This document shows positions 9,198-18,948 of a DNA stretch of 64,000 bases, in pieces. Source of the stretch: Paraburkholderia megapolitana (GTDB taxonomy: Bacteria > Pseudomonadota > Gammaproteobacteria > Burkholderiales > Burkholderiaceae); assembly GCF_007556815.1 (NCBI RefSeq), contig NZ_CP041745.1:62001-126000 (forward strand). Reading direction: 5' to 3'. The position numbers were made by a program, and so were the translations under genes. The notes under the pieces were generated by a model. That model searched no databases. It was not told the origin of the DNA and worked only from the letters and a program-made list of their open reading frames with translations. How positions within the stretch are numbered: the stretch's first letter is position 1; every line of letters begins with the position of its first letter.

Positions 9198-10040
9198 ATG
9201 GAATCAATAACGATCGGACGATGCTTCACAGGTGCCTGGAAAGACGCAGCATCAGCGCTTCGCTGCAGGCCTCTGGTCGTCTTCATCATATTTATTCTTC
9301 TGTTGATGGCTAGCTACGTGCAAAACGCGTTGACGCTTTTTGTCTCGTCACCAGAGGTGATGGCCATAGCCGCCTATGGAACATGGACCATTTACCTGCT
9401 GACCGGAATACTTTCCCTCACCCAGCTTTGCGCTTTCGCCGGTTTATCGATGCAGGTCCAGCGATATACCGTTCTCGGCGCCGATGCCGCCAGGTCTGCG
9501 GTTTTCTTCAACAAGCCGTTCTGGAAATTCATCGGCTTGAGTCTGCTGCTCTGGCTTCTCTTCGTGGTTGCTACGGGCGCTGGCTTTAACGCGTTGGTGC
9601 TCATGCTGTCGCTCGGTAGATCTACGGATCAAGGTTTCCTCGCGGACCACGGCACCGATCTCGCCTGGTCCGCAGTCTTGCTGCCACTGTTCGTTATCGG
9701 CCTGTTGGTCTCGATCAGGCTCAGCGTGCTGTTGTGTCATGTGGCCACCGGAGGGCGAGTGTTGTGGCGCGCCGCATGGCGCGATACCAGAGGTCATGTC
9801 TGGAAGATCGCACTGACTTATCTGCTGACTGGCCTACCGATGTTCGTGATCTTGATCGTATATGCCGTATTCAAGGGAGTATCTATCGCGATTCTGCTCG
9901 GCTACGGGATAGGAGATTCAATCCTGGTTTGTCTGTCAGTCGTAGAAGCCCTATGGGTACTTTTCGCAATCGCGTTAGGTGCCGCGTGTTCTGCTTGGGT
10001 GTACCGACGTTTCGCCAGCACACTCCTGGGCACGACCTGA
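9198..10040 (+). CDS. Hypothetical polytopic membrane protein
   Basis: A 280-residue protein beginning at the ATG at 9198 (TTGGGGACCACG supplies the ribosome-binding site). It has about six hydrophobic segments: 'VVFIIFILLLMASYVQNAL', a pair near residues 60-90, 'FIGLSLLLWLLFVVATGAGF', 'WSAVLLPLFVIGLLVSI', 'IALTYLLTGLPMFVILIVYAVF' and a final one. The layout resembles the Burkholderia BPSS1780-type membrane family, an identification I hold only loosely. No catalytic or binding motif is visible. It ends 31 bp before the VanW-like gene on the same strand, so the two may be co-transcribed. Confidence 0.6.
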   Translation: MESITIGRCFTGAWKDAASALRCRPLVVFIIFILLLMASYVQNALTLFVSSPEVMAIAAYGTWTIYLLTGILSLTQLCAFAGLSMQVQRYTVLGADAARSAVFFNKPFWKFIGLSLLLWLLFVVATGAGFNALVLMLSLGRSTDQGFLADHGTDLAWSAVLLPLFVIGLLVSIRLSVLLCHVATGGRVLWRAAWRDTRGHVWKIALTYLLTGLPMFVILIVYAVFKGVSIAILLGYGIGDSILVCLSVVEALWVLFAIALGAACSAWVYRRFASTLLGTT

Positions 10041-10071
10041 ATCCCGAGACGTTCGCTGCGCCGCACCTTGA

Positions 10072-11913
10072 ATGAAATCACCCCCTCCGCTCACGCCCGC
10101 ATCGTGGCAAACGCCGACCCGTCGCGACGCGGCGGCGTTCTGGGTACGCGCGTGGGGACTGCGTCTGCGGCGGATCTGGCGCAACCTGCGCGATCCGTCG
10201 CTGCGTCGTTGGCCTGCTAGCGACACACTCGCCGATGCCGCGCTGCTAGCGGAAGTGCGCGAGCCACTGTGGAGCAACGGACATGACCAAGACTTCGCCC
10301 TGATCGCGGGAAAAGTGCAGAACCTGCGGGTCGCACGCGCCGCGTTCGATTCCGTCGTCGTGCCTGCCGGTGGCTGTCTCAGCTTCTGGCAGCAAGTCGG
10401 ACGACCGCTCGCTTCACGCGGCTATGTGGTGGGTCGCGAAGTGCGAGCGGGTTGCGTTGTGCCGACAATCGGCGGAGGCCTCTGCCAGATCACCAACGCG
10501 CTTGCCACTTGCGCGCAGCGTGCCGGTCTTGAACTCGTCGAGCGGCACGGCCACTCCGTTCGTCTGCATCGCGCGGATGCCACAGGTCATGCGGATATCG
10601 ACGCGACCGTATTCTGGAACTACGTCGATCTGCGGGTACGCAGTCCCGCTGCGTGGCGTATCGAGATCGAGTTGACCGATCGCGAGTTCGTGCTGCGTCT
10701 TCGCGGTGAAGCGGACGCGCATGCTCGGGCTGCTCCACCGTCGCCCCGCGCGTGGCAGAGAATCGAACCGGCTCCAGCGGCCGCTCGCAACTGCCTCACG
10801 TGCGACGAAACCGCGTGCTTTCGCCATCGGCCGGTCCTGCGTAACGTGCAGGGGCGATGTGCGTTGCTGCTGGATGCGTGGACGCCGGAGTTCGCGCAAT
10901 ACGTCGCCGGGCATCACTCAACGGCCGATCGCTATTCGCCGGTGCCGGCCCGCTTCTGGCGCAAACCGGCAGCTCCGGATTGGGGGCCGCCGCCTGAAGA
11001 TCTGCGTCTACTTCGCCTCTACGCAGCAAGCGTGCGACGCACGATCTGGCAGCGTCTGTGCGCGCGACGCCAGGGGCGTCGTCAAGCGAGCCTGATCGCC
11101 GGACAGCGGTGGCTCGCACAAGCGTATGCACAGCAACTGCGCGCCGAACACGCGGAACTGCTGATCGACCAGGCATTGCTGCCGCATCTGCAGCTCGCGG
11201 GTGTGTTGGGCGGCCGCATGTACGACGTACTGATGCCGGCGCTACCGATGGCGGAAATCGAACGGCGTCTTGATCGCGCGACTACATCGAATGTTTCGAG
11301 CGGCGCGGAAAGCTTGCGCGATTTTCGCGTCGATCCGCTCGTTGCGCGGGCCGAACTCGAAGCATTGCGTCACGCGCGCCGGATCGTCACACCGCATGCA
11401 GACGTTGCATCGTTCATGCGTGCGATGGAGGCGCCAGAAGTCGTCGAACTCGACTGGCATCTGCCGGCGATACAGCCGTCGCCACACGATGTTCATCGCG
11501 AAGTCGGTAGTCGGCTGCTAGTCGTCTTTGTCGCCAGTGCGCTGGCGCGTAAGGGTGCCTATGAACTGGCCGACGCGCTGCGCGGTTTGCCGTGCCGCTT
11601 GCGCATCCTCGGTACACCGTCCGACGATGCAACGCTATGGCACGGCATCGATGTCGAGTACTCCGGCTACCGCAGCGACTGGGCGCAGCACGCGCGCGTC
11701 GCGGTGTTGCCCGCCTACGTCGAGCATGCACCGCGCGCTGCGTTGCGTGCGCTTGCCGCGGGTGTGCCGGTGATCGCTACACCTGCGTGCGGATTGAGCC
11801 GTGTGCGCGGCGTCACTGAGGTTCCTTCAGGTGATGCCGCTGCTCTGCGGGTTGCATTGCTTGCCGTGCTGTTCGAACAACAAAGCAACTGCAAGGTGGC
11901 AACGTCGAAATGA
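10072..11913 (+). CDS. VanW-domain protein fused to a glycosyltransferase-like C-terminal domain
   Basis: A 613-residue protein. Residues about 70-225 match the VanW family: 'FDSVVVPAGGCLSFWQQVG', 'VPTIGGGLCQITNALATCAQRAGLELVERHGHS' and a following 'DATVFWNYVDLRV'. VanW proteins are associated with cell-wall and glycopeptide-resistance loci but have no firmly known reaction. The C-terminal part, about residues 480-605, resembles the second Rossmann half of GT-B glycosyltransferases: 'LLVVFVASALARKGAYEL', 'RILGTPS', 'VAVLPAYVEHAPRAALRALAAGVPVIATPACGL'. No complete N-terminal GT domain is obvious. Fusion of these two modules suggests a cell-envelope glycan role; this is inference. Confidence 0.7.
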   Translation: MKSPPPLTPASWQTPTRRDAAAFWVRAWGLRLRRIWRNLRDPSLRRWPASDTLADAALLAEVREPLWSNGHDQDFALIAGKVQNLRVARAAFDSVVVPAGGCLSFWQQVGRPLASRGYVVGREVRAGCVVPTIGGGLCQITNALATCAQRAGLELVERHGHSVRLHRADATGHADIDATVFWNYVDLRVRSPAAWRIEIELTDREFVLRLRGEADAHARAAPPSPRAWQRIEPAPAAARNCLTCDETACFRHRPVLRNVQGRCALLLDAWTPEFAQYVAGHHSTADRYSPVPARFWRKPAAPDWGPPPEDLRLLRLYAASVRRTIWQRLCARRQGRRQASLIAGQRWLAQAYAQQLRAEHAELLIDQALLPHLQLAGVLGGRMYDVLMPALPMAEIERRLDRATTSNVSSGAESLRDFRVDPLVARAELEALRHARRIVTPHADVASFMRAMEAPEVVELDWHLPAIQPSPHDVHREVGSRLLVVFVASALARKGAYELADALRGLPCRLRILGTPSDDATLWHGIDVEYSGYRSDWAQHARVAVLPAYVEHAPRAALRALAAGVPVIATPACGLSRVRGVTEVPSGDAAALRVALLAVLFEQQSNCKVATSK

Positions 11914-12033
11914 TCCGCGGGATCGTCGACACCTTAGGTATCTGCTGCTATAGGCTAATTTCGAATTCTTGCCTACGCCCGCATCGCGTTCAGAACGCGG
12001 AAACGAATGCATCAGGTGCTCCCTTTATCGCCA

Positions 12034-12594
12034 TCATTGCCTGACGAGCCTCAAATACAGGCCTTCGTTAGCGTCCGAAAAGCCATACATAGGCGTTGTG
12101 TCGAACAGAATGCTCACCGGACTACCATCGGACGCATGGGACGCAGTCCAGTAGGCCCGATCCGGGATGCCCGGAAACGCCACGCCTGCCACTCCCGTAC
12201 CAGGAGTCTGCGTGGGACAGTTCGCCTGCACCACAGCCTCCGCGTCATGGAAGCAGATGAGCAGTTTTCCCAGTTCATCGCTGGTCGGCACGCGCCATTT
12301 CGTGTCTCCAGCATAGCCATTGCCACTATTGAATTCCGCCGCGCGCGTCGTTGCATCAGATAGCGTGAGTCGCTCCGGCCGACCCTGACAATCCACACCG
12401 TCCCATTTCTGGCCGACGCTACAACGCATCCACGTCAGTCCCGTTTGCGTGTCCTTGACCGTGGCGCCGTCACTCTGAATCAGATAACGGTCATCGATCA
12501 ATTGGTTCGCCGGTTCTGCAAAGCTACGGGAGGTTGGCGTCAAAATGCCTGCAAGCAGGAACAGGAGAAGCCACACGACTCGTCGATTTGTCAC
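12034..12594 (-). CDS. Secreted DUF1566 (Lcl C-terminal-like) protein
   Basis: From the GTG at 12594 the product begins with a clean Sec signal peptide (charged TNRR, hydrophobic 'VVWLLLFLLAGIL', then 'SRSFAEP'). The mature part carries the DUF1566 signature: 'DRYLIQSDGATVKDTQTGLTWMRCSVGQ', 'KWRVPTSDELGKLL' and 'YWTASHASDG'. Such domains are found on secreted or surface proteins, and their molecular role is not established. An alternative TTG start at 12642 overlaps the stop of the upstream sliding-clamp gene, so the two genes are almost certainly one transcript, which is an odd pairing. Confidence 0.7.
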   Translation of the reverse strand: MTNRRVVWLLLFLLAGILTPTSRSFAEPANQLIDDRYLIQSDGATVKDTQTGLTWMRCSVGQKWDGVDCQGRPERLTLSDATTRAAEFNSGNGYAGDTKWRVPTSDELGKLLICFHDAEAVVQANCPTQTPGTGVAGVAFPGIPDRAYWTASHASDGSPVSILFDTTPMYGFSDANEGLYLRLVRQ

Positions 12595-12638
12595 TTGTGG
12601 TCTCACGAAGTGGTTAAAGATTCCAATGTACGACCACG

Positions 12639-13745
12639 TCAATTCCGCAGCGCCATGACAACGTATTTGAAATCCCCCATATCTTGCGCGGAGATCAACG
12701 CACTAAGATTCGCCGGGCTCAACTGAAAATTCAACCGGTTCGTCTTCAACGTACTCGCCACATCGAGCAGATATCGAATGTTGAAGCTTAGCTCCACATT
12801 CGTCCCAGGGTAGTCGATCTCAATCGCCTCGACGGACTCTTCGTTGTCGGCGTTGCTGGCGAACACAGTCAGCTTGCCGCTGCCTGCAACGCAGCGAATA
12901 CTGCGAAATCGCTCGTTGGTCAGAATCACCGCGCGTTGCAGGCATGCCAGGAGTTGCTGCCTGTCCACAGAGAATTCCGCTTCGAAGCTAGTCGGAATGA
13001 CACGCGTGTAATCAGGGTATCTTCCTTCGATAAGCTTGCAGGCAAAAGAAACATTCGCGAATTCGAATTTCGCATACCGCGTCGACGTCTCGACGGATAC
13101 CGGCGATTCATCGTCGGGCAACAGCCTGATCAATTCGAGGACGGCTTTCCGAGGCACGATGATCTCGCTGTGTTTCGCGTCGCCTACGAGAGCAATGCTC
13201 GCAGTGGCAAGACGATGCCCGTCGATGGCAACGGCAGTCAGACGTGGCCCGGTAATGAGAAGAGCACCATTCAGAAAGTAGCGCAGATCGTTGTCGCCCA
13301 TGGCGAAGTGGATGCTGTGGAGCAAACGTCGCAACTTGCCGGCTTTCACCGAAACCGGCTCTGAGTCCTCTGCGTTGCGCGCCGCGAGCGGATAGTCGCC
13401 GGGATTGGCCAGATGCAGCTGTATGCGACTTCCCTCCGCGCGAACGAACAGATGTTTTTCGTTAGTCGAAAGCGTCAGTTCGGCATCCGGCATCGCACGC
13501 ACAACATCGAGCAGCTTGCGCGCGTTCACAAGCAACTCAGTGGCTCCTTGTCCGGTCTGAATCGCTTCGCTCGCCATGAGTTCAAGCTCGAGATCCGTGC
13601 TCCTGAAACGAACCTCGTCGCTCCCTGCCGAAATCAGTACATTCGATAACACCGGCAGCGTATTGCGCTTTTCCACAATGCCGCAAATCACCTGCAGCGG
13701 ACGAATGAGTACGTCCCGTTGGGCTTTGAATATAGGGGTAGTCAA
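12639..13745 (-). CDS. DNA polymerase III beta-clamp paralogue (DnaN-like)
   Basis: A 368-residue homologue of the sliding clamp over the full three-domain length: 'QRDVLIRPLQVICGIVEKRNTLPVLSNVLI' at the start, 'AIDGHRLATASIAL' in domain 2 and the C-terminal 'MGDFKYVVMALRN', comparable to the usual YVVMPMRL end. Clamps encircle DNA and tether polymerases. There is no dnaA, gyrB or recF nearby, so this is unlikely to be the housekeeping dnaN and is probably an extra divergent copy. The start is TTG at 13745 with AAGGA upstream. The replaced last residues and genome position suggest specialised use, for example by a translesion polymerase; this is inferred. Confidence 0.85.
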   Translation of the reverse strand: MTTPIFKAQRDVLIRPLQVICGIVEKRNTLPVLSNVLISAGSDEVRFRSTDLELELMASEAIQTGQGATELLVNARKLLDVVRAMPDAELTLSTNEKHLFVRAEGSRIQLHLANPGDYPLAARNAEDSEPVSVKAGKLRRLLHSIHFAMGDNDLRYFLNGALLITGPRLTAVAIDGHRLATASIALVGDAKHSEIIVPRKAVLELIRLLPDDESPVSVETSTRYAKFEFANVSFACKLIEGRYPDYTRVIPTSFEAEFSVDRQQLLACLQRAVILTNERFRSIRCVAGSGKLTVFASNADNEESVEAIEIDYPGTNVELSFNIRYLLDVASTLKTNRLNFQLSPANLSALISAQDMGDFKYVVMALRN

Positions 13746-13861
13746 GGGAGCGTTCCTTCACGAAGGAGGGGGCGGCGATTGCACCACCGATTGCACCACC
13801 AGTAACGGCATGATCACTGCACGACTGGTCGGACAATAGACGTGAACGACGTGATAGTCAA

Positions 13862-13904
13862 TTGACAAGCATCACTTGTCGTTGGCGCGCTAATCGGCTA
13901 GACT
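13862..13904 (+). promoter_or_regulatory. Candidate promoter and operator of the HigA-like gene
   Basis: A perfect inverted repeat GACAAG-N5-CTTGTC lies at 13864-13880. Its right arm runs into a -35-like TTGTCG (13876-13881), followed 17 bp later by TAGACT (13899-13904). Antitoxins of the HigA type usually repress their own promoter through such palindromes. No experimental support; the spacing and symmetry are what is seen. Confidence 0.4.
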
Positions 13905-13980
13905 TGCGTCACGTATTCAAGTGCGGGGCGGTACAGGTCCCCGCTGACTAGCCGAAGTTTTTAGAAAACATCTCTCGCCC

Positions 13981-14288
13981 ATGCCAAAAGCAGACGAACT
14001 CGACCACCCCGGCGTGACTGTCCGCCAGCTCTGTCTCGAACGCTTCAATCTCTCGGTCACGGAAGGCGCGCAGGCGTTGGGCGTCAGCCGTCAGGCGCTG
14101 ACCAACCTGCTCGGCGGCAAGGCGGCCATATCGCCGGAAATGGCGCTGCGTCTGGACAAGGTATTCGGGGCGGGGCGGAGACGTGGCTTCAGCGCCAGGT
14201 GCTCTATGACCTGGCGAAAGCGCGGGTGCGCCTCGACGAGCTCAACGTGGTTCCCCTGGTACCGGCAGCGCAATCGGCGCTATTTTGA
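13981..14288 (+). pseudogene. HigA-like XRE antitoxin gene broken by a one-base frameshift
   Basis: The first about 62 codons encode a HigA-type helix-turn-helix: 'HPGVTVRQLCLERFNLSVTEGAQALGVSRQALTNLLGGKAAISPEMALRLDKVFG'. In the original frame the sequence then turns into an unrelated Arg-rich tail. One base later the proper family ending appears: 'ETWLQRQVLYDLAKARVRLDEL' and a stop at 14288. Restoring one G in the G-run at about 14168-14175 gives a normal 102-residue HigA. No HigB toxin lies immediately upstream, so it is either a solitary antitoxin or a residue of a lost module. Real mutation and sequencing error cannot be told apart here. Confidence 0.75.
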
Positions 14289-14305
14289 ATCGACCGCCAC
14301 GCGGC

Positions 14306-14767
14306 CTAAGCCTGCCCTTTGTACGCGGTCAGCGGTCGTCCGATTCGCGCGCCCATCTGCTCGCCGAGCGCCTGCAAGCCGCTTAGCGGCCGCACCATCA
14401 CCTCGAATTCGACAATCTTCCCCGCCTCGTCGAAGCGGATGAAATCGATCCCCTTGAGGTTCTTGTCGCCCACCCTCGCGCTGAACTCGAGAACGACATT
14501 CAGGCCGTCATCCGAGGCGAGCTGGCGGTGGTACGTGAAGTCTTCGAACACCTGAAGGACGGTCGTCAAAGCCAGTTGCAGCGCAGCCGCCGAGTGATAC
14601 GGCGAGAACGCCATCGGTGAACGGAACACGACGTCCGGATGCGTGATCGCGCCAAGGCCGCCGAGATCGCGACGCTCGATCATCGCGTGCCACGTTGCGA
14701 GCGACGACAGCACGGCAGGATGCAAACCGACGGGCGCGGACGAGTGGTTCTGTGTAGTAGTCAACAT
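14306..14767 (-). CDS. NTF2/SnoaL-like fold protein
   Basis: A 153-residue protein with the pattern of the nuclear-transport-factor-2/SnoaL superfamily: 'LATWHAMIERRDLGGLGAITHPDVVFRSP' followed by a helix, then 'LNVVLEFSARVGDKNLKGIDFIRFDEAGKIVEFEVMVRP'. These cone-shaped alpha+beta barrels include isomerases, small hydrolases and binding proteins, and the substrate cannot be predicted. AGGAG sits just before the ATG. It lies 63 bp downstream of fadH on the same strand, suggesting co-transcription and control by the same divergent PadR regulator. Confidence 0.75.
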   Translation of the reverse strand: MLTTTQNHSSAPVGLHPAVLSSLATWHAMIERRDLGGLGAITHPDVVFRSPMAFSPYHSAAALQLALTTVLQVFEDFTYHRQLASDDGLNVVLEFSARVGDKNLKGIDFIRFDEAGKIVEFEVMVRPLSGLQALGEQMGARIGRPLTAYKGQA

Positions 14768-14830
14768 GTTCTCCTGATGGAATGTCGATTCGACAGCCTG
14801 GGAAATGGATAAGGCGAAACTGCGCGGTCT

Positions 14831-16867
<2,037 letters not shown>

Positions 16868-16870
16868 CTA

Positions 16871-16930
16871 TGCAACCAGTTGCACGAATACTAGCGGGCA
16901 GCCTGCTTTAATGCAACTAGTTGCATTAAA
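16871..16930. promoter_or_regulatory. Pair of palindromic operators between fadH and padR
   Basis: Two copies of TGCAAC-NN-GTTGCA: one at 16871-16884 and a second at 16912-16925 that sits inside a perfect 24-bp palindrome, 16907-16930, with arms TTTAATGCAACT/AGTTGCATTAAA. Their centres are 41 bp apart, about four helical turns, so two dimers would lie on the same DNA face. The location between divergent fadH and padR makes them the obvious binding sites of the PadR protein, controlling both genes. Confidence 0.75.
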
Positions 16931-17006
16931 TTTTCCGGAGACGATCCTGTGTCCCCAATATGGCAAGATGCGCGTATTCCCGTGGCCCTTGCTGATCCGA
17001 TCCGAC

Positions 17007-17546
17007 ATGTCCCTGCCTCACGCACTCCTCACCTCGCTGGCTGAACGTTCCGGTTCCGGTTCGGAACTCGCGGACCGCTTTGACCGTTCGATCGGCTATT
17101 TCTGGCAGGCAACCCATCAGCAGATCTATCGCGAGTTGGGGCGGCTGGAGGACGCGGGTTGGATCGAGTCGTTGCCCGCCGAATCGGGGCGTGGTCGCAA
17201 GCGTGCCTACCGGATCCTGCCAGCCGGTAAAAAGGAACTGCGCCGCTGGATTGCTGAAAGCGACGACCCGACGCCGCTTCGCGACGAATTGATGGTGCGG
17301 CTGCGCGCAGAAGCGGTGGTGGGGCCTGTCGGGCTGGAAGCGGAGATCGAGCGGCGTCTCGCACTGCATCAGGAGAAACTCGATGTGTATCGGGAAATCG
17401 AAGCACGCGATTTCCCGGAGAACCCTACGTCGCGATCGGCGCGCCTTCAGCATCTGGTGCTGAAGGCCGGTATTGCGCAGGAACAGTTCTGGGTGGATTT
17501 TTCTCGTGAAGCGATCGACATACTGGGCGAATCAAAGCCTAGCTAG
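17007..17546 (+). CDS. PadR-family transcriptional regulator
   Basis: 179 residues from the ATG at 17007, which gives the normal family start 'MSLPHALLTSLAERSGSGSELADRF'. The N-terminal winged helix ('FWQATHQQIYRELGRLEDAGWIESL' with a basic wing 'GRGRKRAYRI') is followed by the PadR C-terminal dimerisation helices. It diverges from fadH and shares with it a pair of strong palindromes, so it probably represses both itself and the fadH operon in response to an acyl-CoA or aromatic ligand; the ligand is inferred. Its 3' end overlaps the convergent marR gene by eight bases. Confidence 0.85.
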   Translation: MSLPHALLTSLAERSGSGSELADRFDRSIGYFWQATHQQIYRELGRLEDAGWIESLPAESGRGRKRAYRILPAGKKELRRWIAESDDPTPLRDELMVRLRAEAVVGPVGLEAEIERRLALHQEKLDVYREIEARDFPENPTSRSARLQHLVLKAGIAQEQFWVDFSREAIDILGESKPS

Positions 17547-17964
17547 GAAAACGCTCACGCACGGCGGCGAGCCACCGGCAGACAACATCCAGTTCATGGT
17601 CGTCAAAGCCCTCAGTCAGCGCTTCGTTTAACGGACCCAGTTGCTTCTTTGCCTGTGTCGCCGCGGCGCGGCCAGATTTTGTGAGCCATAGCCGACTGCT
17701 TCGCCCGTCGAACTCGTCCATACGTCGCTCGATCAACCCGGCTTTCACCATCCGGTCAGCGAGTCCCGTCATCGCGGATGGCGCAATATCCAGTGCTGCC
17801 GCGACTTCTCCACTGAGTGCGCCGTCCTCGCGCTGGAGAACAAACAACGCGCCAGCATGCGTGACGCTGATTCCCGTCTGCTCGGCGGCTTGCCGGTCCA
17901 GATAACGCTGCAGCGCTCTTTGGGCCGTGTTCAGAAGGAACACATATCTACGATCCAGTGCCAT
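17539..17964 (-). CDS. MarR-family transcriptional regulator
   Basis: A 141-residue winged-helix protein with 'HAGALFVLQREDGALSGEVAAALDIAPSAMTGLADRMVKAGLIERRMDEFDGRSSRLWLTKSGRAA', which is the MarR DNA-binding helix, recognition helix and the D-R wing motif. It starts six bases after the end of the hydrolase gene, so both form one operon. The 32-bp palindrome at the operon's start is the likely autoregulatory site. Effector unknown; MarR proteins commonly respond to phenolic compounds or lipids. Confidence 0.85.
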   Translation of the reverse strand: MALDRRYVFLLNTAQRALQRYLDRQAAEQTGISVTHAGALFVLQREDGALSGEVAAALDIAPSAMTGLADRMVKAGLIERRMDEFDGRSSRLWLTKSGRAAATQAKKQLGPLNEALTEGFDDHELDVVCRWLAAVRERFPS

Positions 17965-17969
17965 TCATT

Positions 17970-18833
17970 TCACTCGAATGTGTGCTGTTCCAGCCATTGC
18001 GTCACGATCGGCCATAACGTATCGGCGTGATGTCGTTTGAAGAAGCCGAGATGTCCGATCGGTTGATTGCGGCTGTCGGACGGGCCGAATTGCCGGCGCT
18101 CCACCTGGCAGTTCGATAGTTGCCCTGCGATGAGATCGATTGCTTCGGCAGGCGCCCAACGGTCGTCATTCATGCCCAGCGACAGTATAGGCAGGCTGGG
18201 CCGACGAAAGCGTTCGAGTGCGTGTGTTGCCGGATCGTCGAAGAAGTATCTTGGCAAGCTGGTCCAGCGCGACCAGTCGAGCATGATCTGCCCAGGAAGG
18301 TCTTCCCCAATGCCGAGCTTGCGGCCCGGAGCAAAGCCGAGCGTTCGTGCGCAAAGCGGACCTAATACCTTGAGAAGTAACGCGACTCGCAGACGCTCGC
18401 TCCACGGACGAATGAAGCGCAGGCAACCCGCATGCGAGCAGATCATCACGGCCCCCGAGAGCAATTGACTACTCACGCTCAGGCCGATCGCATGCCCACC
18501 GAAACTATGACCAACCACCAGATGCGGAACGGGCCGATATCGCTCCGAGGTCCACTGGGTCACCGCGTCGACATCCTGGTCGGCCCACGTCATAAACCCC
18601 GCCTCAAGCGACTTCGGATGTGGTCCTTTCTTGCCCACCCCGCGATAGTTGTACGTGACGACGTCGAACCCACTGGCGACCAGATGCTCGGCGAACGCAA
18701 AATACATGCGCTCAGTGACGGCGGTGGCGGGATTGATCTGCACTACCGCCTTCGCGGTCCGTTCGGACTGATGCGTCGTCACGTCCAGCAAAAAGCCATC
18801 GGAGCAGCGAACGAGATGAGAAGTCGTCGACAT
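17970..18833 (-). CDS. Alpha/beta hydrolase
   Basis: 287 residues from the ATG at 18833. The fold is shown by 'KAVVQINPATAVTERMYFAFAEHL' (oxyanion strand), 'VTYNYRGVGKKGP', the nucleophile elbow GHSFGG (Ser) and the late acid/His region 'LSLGMNDDRWAPAEA' and 'PIGHLGFFKRHH'. It is most like the bacterial esterase/lipase family of predicted 'alpha/beta hydrolase' proteins; substrate not predictable. A 32-bp palindrome abuts the start codon and leaves no Shine-Dalgarno, so translation may be leaderless or begin at a GTG at 18893. First gene of an operon with marR. Confidence 0.75.
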   Translation of the reverse strand: MSTTSHLVRCSDGFLLDVTTHQSERTAKAVVQINPATAVTERMYFAFAEHLVASGFDVVTYNYRGVGKKGPHPKSLEAGFMTWADQDVDAVTQWTSERYRPVPHLVVGHSFGGHAIGLSVSSQLLSGAVMICSHAGCLRFIRPWSERLRVALLLKVLGPLCARTLGFAPGRKLGIGEDLPGQIMLDWSRWTSLPRYFFDDPATHALERFRRPSLPILSLGMNDDRWAPAEAIDLIAGQLSNCQVERRQFGPSDSRNQPIGHLGFFKRHHADTLWPIVTQWLEQHTFE

Positions 18834-18863
18834 AAATGTATTTCGTGCACGAAATACATTTAT
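18832..18863 (-). promoter_or_regulatory. 32-bp perfect palindrome, probable MarR operator
   Basis: The sequence reads the same on both strands across 32 bases, with core half-sites GTATTTCGTG/CACGAAATAC. A third half-site GAAATAC lies at 18872-18878, 21 bp away. It touches the ATG of the hydrolase gene. A possible promoter on the minus strand, TTGCCT-17-TAATAA, lies just upstream, so a bound regulator would cover the transcription start. The MarR protein encoded in the same operon is the likely ligand. Confidence 0.7.
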
Positions 18864-18915
18864 TAACATGCGAAATACTTCGAGGCAACCCACTCGATTG
18901 AGGATTTCTTCGAAT

Positions 18916-18936
18916 CCGCCCGCATAGAGCGGGCGG
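18916..18936 (-). terminator. Hairpin after rtcB
   Basis: Perfect 8-bp stem CCGCCCGC/GCGGGCGG with the five-base loop ATAGA, starting 12 bp beyond the rtcB stop. There is no proper T-run on the minus strand, so it may slow or terminate transcription only partly, or protect the 3' end. Confidence 0.5.
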
Positions 18937-18948
18937 TCACATCTTTGG

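Noticed and set aside
13582..13836. A possible HigB toxin upstream of the HigA-like gene
   Set aside because: The frame overlaps the clamp gene start and does not show the RelE/HigB motifs.
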